Origin: Rhodopirellula sp.
Lineage (GTDB): Bacteria; Planctomycetota; Planctomycetia; Pirellulales; Pirellulaceae
Reading direction: 5' to 3'
Assembly (NCBI GenBank): GCA_003513555.1
Contig: DOPG01000187.1
Location: forward strand, 5,693 to 36,262
DNA length: 30,570 nucleotides
The notes beneath the pieces were generated by a model, which did not search any database, was not told the DNA's origin, and worked only from the letters and a program-made list of their open reading frames with translations. This document shows positions 25,412-30,570 of the stretch, one piece after another. Within the stretch, counting starts at the first letter, position 1. The number at the start of each line of letters is the position of its first letter. The position numbers and the translations under genes were made by a program.

Positions 25412-26029
25412 ATGCATGACACAACTCTGCCAGAGGCACAGCAGGACCAGGAAGCACGGATCGAATCTAAGCTTGCAGACCTGGAAGAAGGCAATCTGGA
25501 AGCATCAGCAGATTTGCTACCTTTGGTGTATTCGGAGTTGCGGAAGCTAGCTGCATCAAAACTTGCCGCCGAACCCGCTGGGCAAACGCTTCAGGCAACG
25601 GCATTGGTACATGAAGCGTATTTGCGATTGACCAAGAATACCAATCAGCAAAGATGGAATAGTCGCGGACACTTTTTCGGGGCAGCAGCGACAGCGATGC
25701 GAAGAATTCTCATCGAACAGGCACGGAGAAAAAAATCTCTTCGAGGTGGTGGTGAGTTCAATCGCGTAGATAGCAATGAGATTGAACAGACTTTCACCTC
25801 CAGCCCTGCGGAGCTACTAACGCTCAACGAGGCGTTGACGATCCTCGCTGAGGCTCACCCAAGAAAAGCCAAGTTGGTCGAATTACGATTTTTTGCAGGG
25901 CTATCGAATCGTGAAGCAGCAGAAGTTTTGGATATTTCAACATCAACTGCTGATCAAGACTGGCGATACGCCAGAGCATGGTTGAAAGTCAAAATGGATG
26001 GTACTTCAGGAAACATGTCCAGTAATTGA
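25412..26029 (+). CDS. ECF-type RNA polymerase sigma factor (TIGR02999-like)
   Basis: The 205-aa protein directs RNA polymerase to specific promoters. Region 2 spans about 37-109: LLPLVYSELRKLAASKLAAE, then LQATALVHEAYLRL, then HFFGAAATAMRRILIEQARRK, which is the TIGR02999 (Sig-70_X6) signature common in planctomycetes. Region 4 spans about 135-192: LNEALTILAEAHPRKAKLVELRFFAGLSNREAAEVLDIS, a helix-turn-helix for the -35 element. GAGG at 25402-25405 lies six bases before the ATG. No anti-sigma factor is adjacent. Instead a large Ser/Thr kinase gene follows after 113 bp, a pairing often seen in this phylum, and the kinase may control the sigma factor by phosphorylation. That link is inferred from family knowledge. 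Confidence 0.93.
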   Translation: MHDTTLPEAQQDQEARIESKLADLEEGNLEASADLLPLVYSELRKLAASKLAAEPAGQTLQATALVHEAYLRLTKNTNQQRWNSRGHFFGAAATAMRRILIEQARRKKSLRGGGEFNRVDSNEIEQTFTSSPAELLTLNEALTILAEAHPRKAKLVELRFFAGLSNREAAEVLDISTSTADQDWRYARAWLKVKMDGTSGNMSSN

Positions 26030-26142
26030 ATCAAGTACCTGTTTTTCAATTGTGCTTTCACTGCCATTCATCGCACTGTCTTCTGGTCGGAGCGAGTTGC
26101 TGTTATCCATGAGAGGCTGGACTGGGAGGGAGGATTAAATTC

Positions 26143-29100
26143 ATGTCGACACTGGACGAAGAAAAAATCTTCCGTGTTGCCGTAGACATTGAATCAGATA
26201 GCCTCAGATCGGTTTATATCGCTCAGGTTTGTGGGACCGATACCGCCTTGCGATCACGACTGCAAGATCTTCTAGCTGCTGATCAAACACCATGTTCGGT
26301 ACTTGACTTACCTCTCGGTGAAAAATCACTTGAGCCTGCGACGGACACAAGCACAGAAATGCCCGAGATTCCGGGCTATCTCTTTCTCCGTAAGCTCGGT
26401 GAGGGCGGCATGGGCGTGGTATATCTGGCGGAACAAGTAGAGCCCATGCGGCGGAAGGTTGCGTTGAAACTGCTACGAACGTCACAGTTCGATCTGCAAG
26501 CAGTGGAGCGTTTTGAAGCTGAACGCCGTTTGATGGCAACACTCCACCACCCAAACATTGCGTCTGTCTACACTGCCGGCTCAACAGCACAGGCACAACC
26601 ATTCGTCGCGATGGAGTGGATCGATGGAATACCAATCACCCGTTATTGCGATGACCATCAACTGCCAATTGGAGCGCGACTGAAGCTGTTTCAGCAGATT
26701 TGTGATGGGGTGCAACACGCGCATTACCGGGGAGTGATCCACCGAGATCTAAAACCGTCCAATATTTTGATTACGGAATACAATCATAATCCGGTTCCCA
26801 AAATCATCGACTTTGGCGTTGCAAAATCCCGCGATTTGGACCTGCAGGCTGAACACCAGCTCACGCAGGTGGATCAAATCATTGGCACGCTGCAATACAT
26901 GAGCCCCGAGCAAGCTGGGTCCAACCAACGAGATATCGACACACGATCAGATATCTATTCGTTAGGCGTGATGCTCCATGAGCTGCTAAGTGGCGAAATC
27001 CCTTTGGTACAGGCGTTCAGGTCAGCAGAAACTCTTGAACAACACCTCTCCGTCACGCGCCAAATCATTCCCTGTCAACTGAGGCAGAGTGTTCAACTTT
27101 CCGATAGGCAACAACAGATTTCTGAAAACCGAAATACGACACCTGCGGCACTCAACAAACAGTTGGGGCAGGAATTGGACTGGATTGTCGCCAAGTCTCT
27201 GGAAAAAGATCCCGATGACCGATACACGACAGCCAAATCCTTCTCCGACGATATTGAACGATTTCTAAGAAACGTCCCGGTACAAGCCCGCCCACACTCG
27301 TTCTACAGAAAGACCAAACTATTTGTCAGGAGACACCGTTACCAAGTCACTGCTTATGTGTTGAAATTGCTGATGCTCACGGTGTTTTCGCTAACAAGCC
27401 TTGTGATATACCTGGAAAGAACTGCACGACGGAATAATGAATTAAAACTAGCAGAAACATCTGTTGAACTGGAAAAAGCACGCAAGCAGGCAAGGCAACT
27501 GCAAGAGGCGAGGAAGATTGTCGCGCCCAAAATCCTCGATCTGATTAACGATCAGCAGACAGTCCGTGCGTATCAAATGATGCAATCACTCACCCCCCGA
27601 ATCAAGGCAGACCCCCTATTCGAAGAAATCATGAATGATCTCATGATGACAACTAGCTTCGATAAGCTCCCACCCAACACGAGTGTCAAAATTCGTGATG
27701 CCACGTCTGACAAAACGCAATGGATAACCATCGGCAAAACACCCCTAAAGGATATCGAATTACCACGAGGCCCAATCCGGATACGTTTTGAAAAGACAGG
27801 CTATGTCTCACGGGACTTACAGCTCAAAGTACCCCAAGCAGTTGATACCTCCGCGTGTAGCTACCTTGTCCCCAACGAAGCTCAACTTGAAGGAATGGTC
27901 TGGATCTACAAGAAAGAAAAGGATGATGAACTACCCATAGGAGCATTCTGGATCGACCGACTCGAAGTTTCAAACGAAGACTATCAGGCATTTGTCGATG
28001 CAGGTGGCTATCAAGATTCCTCATTTTGGAAGGGAATTTCATTCGAGCAAAAAGGGGAAACCATTCCATGGCAGCAGGCTATGGAATCATTCATCGACCT
28101 GACGGGGAAGCCAGGTCCAGCTGGCTGGAAGAATAGCCACTATCCCGAAGGTGAATCCACCTACCCAGTGGGTGGTGTGAGTTGGTTTGAAGCCTGCGCT
28201 TATGCCAAGTTCCGTTCAAAACACCTGCCAACCCTGCATCACTGGAAGTGGGCTGCCGACTCTGACCAGCCGGGCATCATGGCCGCAGCTGGTAACTTCC
28301 TTAGCGCTGGGCCCACTCCATGCGGAGTAATGACAGGAGTCGGGCGCTTCGACGCACTCGATCTTGCCGGCAACGTTCGAGAGTGGTGTCAGACCGCTGA
28401 TGATGGAGGCAAGCGATACAATCTTGGCGGCGACTGGAACTCACCTCATTACTCATTCAGCGAATCTTTCAGCCTGTCGCCGTGGGATCGCAGCGACGAA
28501 AATGGTTTTCGATGCCTACAATATCCAGCAGGTTCGACACCTACTGAGGAGCTTCTGGCAAACATAGCAAAGCCCAAAAGCCTTAATTTGGGACCTGAGC
28601 GTGAACCATTTGAGAGGCTTCGTGCAATGTACCTTTATGACCATGATTTACCGCTGGACCCGGTCATCCAGCCAGCTAACGGCAGCATTCGTCCGGCAAG
28701 CATCCGTGGGGGTACCAAGAACCGAGTTCGTCATGACGTGGTTGAGATTACCGCCGCCTACAACAATGAGCGATTCAAAGTACATCTCCTGATACCCAAT
28801 GACGCGTCAGGAAAAATGGAGACTATCATCTTTGTTCCCGGAGTCACGGCATGGGAAAACGGCCGGGAACTCAAGGTAAATCAGGAGCCTCACGTCGAGT
28901 TGCTGAAACGGTTAGCCGAAAGCGGCAGGATAGTCTGTTTTCCTGTCTACCAGGGCACCTATGAAAGATGGTCGGGCAGTACCTTGGGTCAACAGTTTGA
29001 AAACAAACCGATACGCGCAAGAGATGATTACATTGCCGTGACCAAGGATGGTTCACGAGTAATCGACTATCTCCTAACACGCAACGATGTCGACCCCAAG

Positions 29101-29457
29101 CGACTCGTCTATTTTGGCCTCAGCAATGGAGCACTGCGAGGCCCTATGGCACTGGCGACCGACACCCGCTATCGCGCGGCAGTACTGCTTTCGGGAGGCT
29201 ATGTACCACACCACAAAAACCGTCCCGAAATTCAAGCCTTTCACTTTACCCCCGAAGTGAAACAGCCCATTCTCATGATGAATGGAACATCAGATCACGT
29301 GTTTCCCGTAGAAACTTCTCAAAAAACCATGTTCGGTGACTTGGGGAGTCTGCAAAAAAAACACGTTCTGTTTTCTGCGCACCATCTCATCAACCCGCAC
29401 GAGGTGTTCAACACAATGACTGAGTGGCTTGACGAAGAAGCTTTTCAGGGGAACTAG
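26143..29457 (+). CDS. Ser/Thr kinase fused to PEGA-like, FGE-like and alpha/beta hydrolase domains
   Basis: The 1104-aa protein has four modules. Residues about 79-380 are a Hanks-type kinase: GEGGMG (86-91), Lys109 in VALK, HRDLKPSN with catalytic Asp202, DFG at 223-225, and MSPEQ at 253-257. One membrane helix follows at about 403-423, then a coiled coil (about 430-465) rich in Glu/Arg/Lys. Residues about 510-565 look like a PEGA domain. Residues about 580-793 are an FGE/SUMF1-type domain (MVWI, FWIDRLEVSNEDYQAFV, YPVGGVSWFEACAYAKF, DLAGNVREWC, GGDWN, NGFRC). I do not see the catalytic cysteine pair of true FGE. Residues about 860-1100 are an alpha/beta hydrolase with nucleophile elbow GLSNG (Ser994), likely acid Asp1051 and a His among 1080, 1081 and 1086. 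Topology places the FGE-like and hydrolase domains outside the cytoplasm. AGGGAGGA precedes the ATG by eight bases. It probably pairs with the ECF sigma factor upstream. Confidence 0.93.
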   Translation: MSTLDEEKIFRVAVDIESDSLRSVYIAQVCGTDTALRSRLQDLLAADQTPCSVLDLPLGEKSLEPATDTSTEMPEIPGYLFLRKLGEGGMGVVYLAEQVEPMRRKVALKLLRTSQFDLQAVERFEAERRLMATLHHPNIASVYTAGSTAQAQPFVAMEWIDGIPITRYCDDHQLPIGARLKLFQQICDGVQHAHYRGVIHRDLKPSNILITEYNHNPVPKIIDFGVAKSRDLDLQAEHQLTQVDQIIGTLQYMSPEQAGSNQRDIDTRSDIYSLGVMLHELLSGEIPLVQAFRSAETLEQHLSVTRQIIPCQLRQSVQLSDRQQQISENRNTTPAALNKQLGQELDWIVAKSLEKDPDDRYTTAKSFSDDIERFLRNVPVQARPHSFYRKTKLFVRRHRYQVTAYVLKLLMLTVFSLTSLVIYLERTARRNNELKLAETSVELEKARKQARQLQEARKIVAPKILDLINDQQTVRAYQMMQSLTPRIKADPLFEEIMNDLMMTTSFDKLPPNTSVKIRDATSDKTQWITIGKTPLKDIELPRGPIRIRFEKTGYVSRDLQLKVPQAVDTSACSYLVPNEAQLEGMVWIYKKEKDDELPIGAFWIDRLEVSNEDYQAFVDAGGYQDSSFWKGISFEQKGETIPWQQAMESFIDLTGKPGPAGWKNSHYPEGESTYPVGGVSWFEACAYAKFRSKHLPTLHHWKWAADSDQPGIMAAAGNFLSAGPTPCGVMTGVGRFDALDLAGNVREWCQTADDGGKRYNLGGDWNSPHYSFSESFSLSPWDRSDENGFRCLQYPAGSTPTEELLANIAKPKSLNLGPEREPFERLRAMYLYDHDLPLDPVIQPANGSIRPASIRGGTKNRVRHDVVEITAAYNNERFKVHLLIPNDASGKMETIIFVPGVTAWENGRELKVNQEPHVELLKRLAESGRIVCFPVYQGTYERWSGSTLGQQFENKPIRARDDYIAVTKDGSRVIDYLLTRNDVDPKRLVYFGLSNGALRGPMALATDTRYRAAVLLSGGYVPHHKNRPEIQAFHFTPEVKQPILMMNGTSDHVFPVETSQKTMFGDLGSLQKKHVLFSAHHLINPHEVFNTMTEWLDEEAFQGN

Positions 29458-29541
29458 TTTGACGAGGCCGGTACCAATTTCAATCAAGAACCAATGCCAT
29501 TCTCTTCGTCGGCTTGTTCGCCTATTGATCCACGTACGAGA

Positions 29542-29566
29542 CACCAAAAGTGCGGTTATTTTGGTG
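29542..29566. terminator. Hairpin between convergent genes, possible bidirectional terminator
   Basis: CACCAAAA (29542-29549) pairs perfectly with TTTTGGTG (29559-29566) around a 9-nt loop. It lies between the kinase stop (29457) and the glycosyltransferase stop (29581), where a shared terminator is expected. A/T pairs in the stem could partly serve as the U-rich arm, but no separate U-tract follows, so the call is tentative. Confidence 0.4.
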
Positions 29567-29580
29567 AGAGCATCATCATG

Positions 29581-30537
29581 TCAAGCTGCTGATTTTCCAG
29601 CACCCGTGAACACCTTCTGGCACAGGCGTCGCACTCGACGTGAAATAGAGTCGCGGTAGTACTTTCGACCAAATGAGAATTTGTCAGCTTCAACACAACG
29701 GAAAACCGTCTCAGGATGGTCCAAGATTCCAATGTCATGAACATCCATATTGGCAAATTCAGAGTCTCTGTCTTTGCAATGAGTTCCTCCACCCAAAAAA
29801 CCAATGTTACTGATTAGGTTGGCATTTGGCAGTATCGTAAGAGCATTCTGCGTCCAGGCGCTGTAGAGCCACGGATATGCCCAGCTACTGACGGTCGTAT
29901 TGCCCGAATACTGTTCGTCAAAAAGACGCGTCCAATACCAGGTTTCTGTTGGCGAATCCGCAAAAGTGGCTATACCACCCTGATCTCGAAAGTTGGGCCA
30001 TGTCTCAAAATTCAAATCAAAGTTTTCCCACGTCCGCCGCCAAGACGCCCAACCCCAACAGTGAAAATACTTCGAGAAGTAGTAACTGTGAGGCGTGCGA
30101 CTTATCCCTTCTTGAAAATTGTTACCGCTGATCGCACCGACCCGCTCGTCATTCCGATAACGATCAAGCAATTCTTGACAGTAACCGAAAAAACTAGGGT
30201 GGGGTAAGCAGTCATCCTCAAGAATGATCGCGTCTTCTACCTGCTGAAATACCCAAGCCAAGCCACTCGAAACCCGTGATTTACAACCCATATTTTGATC
30301 AGCAAATAAGGTATTCACCTCACATTCCCAATCAACGTTGGTTACGATCTCACGAGTCAATAGCACGTCATGGTTCTCTCCAGCACGTTCATCGCGGGCG
30401 CCATCACTGATTAGAAACAACTGCTTTGGCTTAGCTCGCCGTACTTCCGCGAATACTCTAGCCGTCACATCGGGTCGATTGAAAATGAACATCGCGACAG
30501 GAGTCTTGAGTGAAGATCTGCTATCGATACGTCCCAT
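29581..30537 (-). CDS. Glycosyltransferase (GT-A fold, HlpA/GNT-I-like)
   Basis: The product (318 aa from the ATG at 30537) is a nucleotide-sugar glycosyltransferase of the group often annotated 'hemolytic protein HlpA-like' or GT2/GNT-I-like. It starts with the GT-A strand PVAMFIFNRPDVT, has LFLISDGARDE, the metal/nucleotide motif ILEDDCLPHPSFF (Glu-Asp-Asp at 107-109), and the acceptor-side stretch YFHCWGWASWRRTWENFD. The C-terminus is basic. It probably acts on cell-surface polysaccharide or lipid-linked sugars in the cytoplasm. The open frame continues to the window edge via a TTG at 30570, through a tandem repeat; the ATG at 30537, directly before the conserved first strand, is the better start, but a longer N-terminus cannot be excluded. 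Other surface-sugar genes may lie outside the window. Confidence 0.87.
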   Translation of the reverse strand: MGRIDSRSSLKTPVAMFIFNRPDVTARVFAEVRRAKPKQLFLISDGARDERAGENHDVLLTREIVTNVDWECEVNTLFADQNMGCKSRVSSGLAWVFQQVEDAIILEDDCLPHPSFFGYCQELLDRYRNDERVGAISGNNFQEGISRTPHSYYFSKYFHCWGWASWRRTWENFDLNFETWPNFRDQGGIATFADSPTETWYWTRLFDEQYSGNTTVSSWAYPWLYSAWTQNALTILPNANLISNIGFLGGGTHCKDRDSEFANMDVHDIGILDHPETVFRCVEADKFSFGRKYYRDSISRRVRRLCQKVFTGAGKSAA

Positions 30538-30545
30538 TACATGAT

Positions 30546-30570
30546 TCTCAGTGACAAGTCTCAGTGACAA
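30546..30570. repeat. 13-bp tandem repeat at the window edge
   Basis: TCTCAGTGACAAG at 30546-30558 is followed at once by a second copy of which 12 bases are visible before the window ends. More copies may follow outside. It lies just upstream of the glycosyltransferase start. Confidence 0.6.

Noticed and set aside
26143..29457. FGE-like domain as activator of the sulfatase at 15046-16335
   Set aside because: The domain seems to lack the catalytic cysteine pair of genuine formylglycine-generating enzymes and is fused to a kinase, so a maturation role is not supported.

Overview
The window looks like chromosomal DNA of a planctomycete (Pirellulales/Rhodopirellula-like). The reasons are the gene content and style: a secreted type I sulfatase, a large secreted PQQ-repeat protein ending in a malectin-like domain, an ECF sigma factor of the TIGR02999 type beside a giant Ser/Thr kinase fused to a formylglycine-generating-enzyme-like domain, many secreted proteins of unknown function, frequent GTG/TTG starts, weak Shine-Dalgarno sites and long gene-free gaps. 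I recognised no tRNA, rRNA, CRISPR array, insertion sequence or phage gene. The phylum is an inference.

Layout. 0-3.9 kb: a decayed IclR-type regulator (minus), a membrane-anchored hypothetical protein (plus), a secreted hypothetical protein (minus) and a small TMEM14-like membrane protein (plus). 3.9-9.4 kb: a probable organophosphonate or hydroxy-acid uptake and catabolism locus. It has a PhnX-like HAD hydrolase (minus), a divergent phosphonate-type iron alcohol dehydrogenase (plus), and a convergent dctPQM TRAP transporter operon (minus) with ATGA overlaps. 9.9-16.3 kb: secreted proteins on the minus strand: a 337-aa hypothetical protein, a small lipoprotein gene interrupted by an in-frame stop in its signal peptide, the PQQ/malectin protein and a sulfatase. 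16.3-18.0 kb: gene-poor DNA with two pairs of tandem hairpins around one small secreted protein.

18.0-23.5 kb: the most coherent candidate new system. Seven tightly packed minus-strand genes encode two paralogous COG0523 (CobW/ZNG1-type) GTPases with CICC motifs, a CzcO-like FAD oxidoreductase with a four-cysteine tail, three small unknown proteins (one with two membrane segments) and a thioredoxin-fold lipoprotein. A 7-1-7 inverted repeat of the Fur/Zur type overlaps the -35 element of a good sigma70-like promoter upstream of the first gene. This fits a zinc-repressed metal-allocation operon, but the metal and the regulator are inferred.

24.3-30.6 kb: a secreted hypothetical protein, the ECF sigma factor, a 1104-aa kinase / PEGA-like / FGE-like / alpha-beta hydrolase fusion (all plus), and a glycosyltransferase (minus) running to the window edge.
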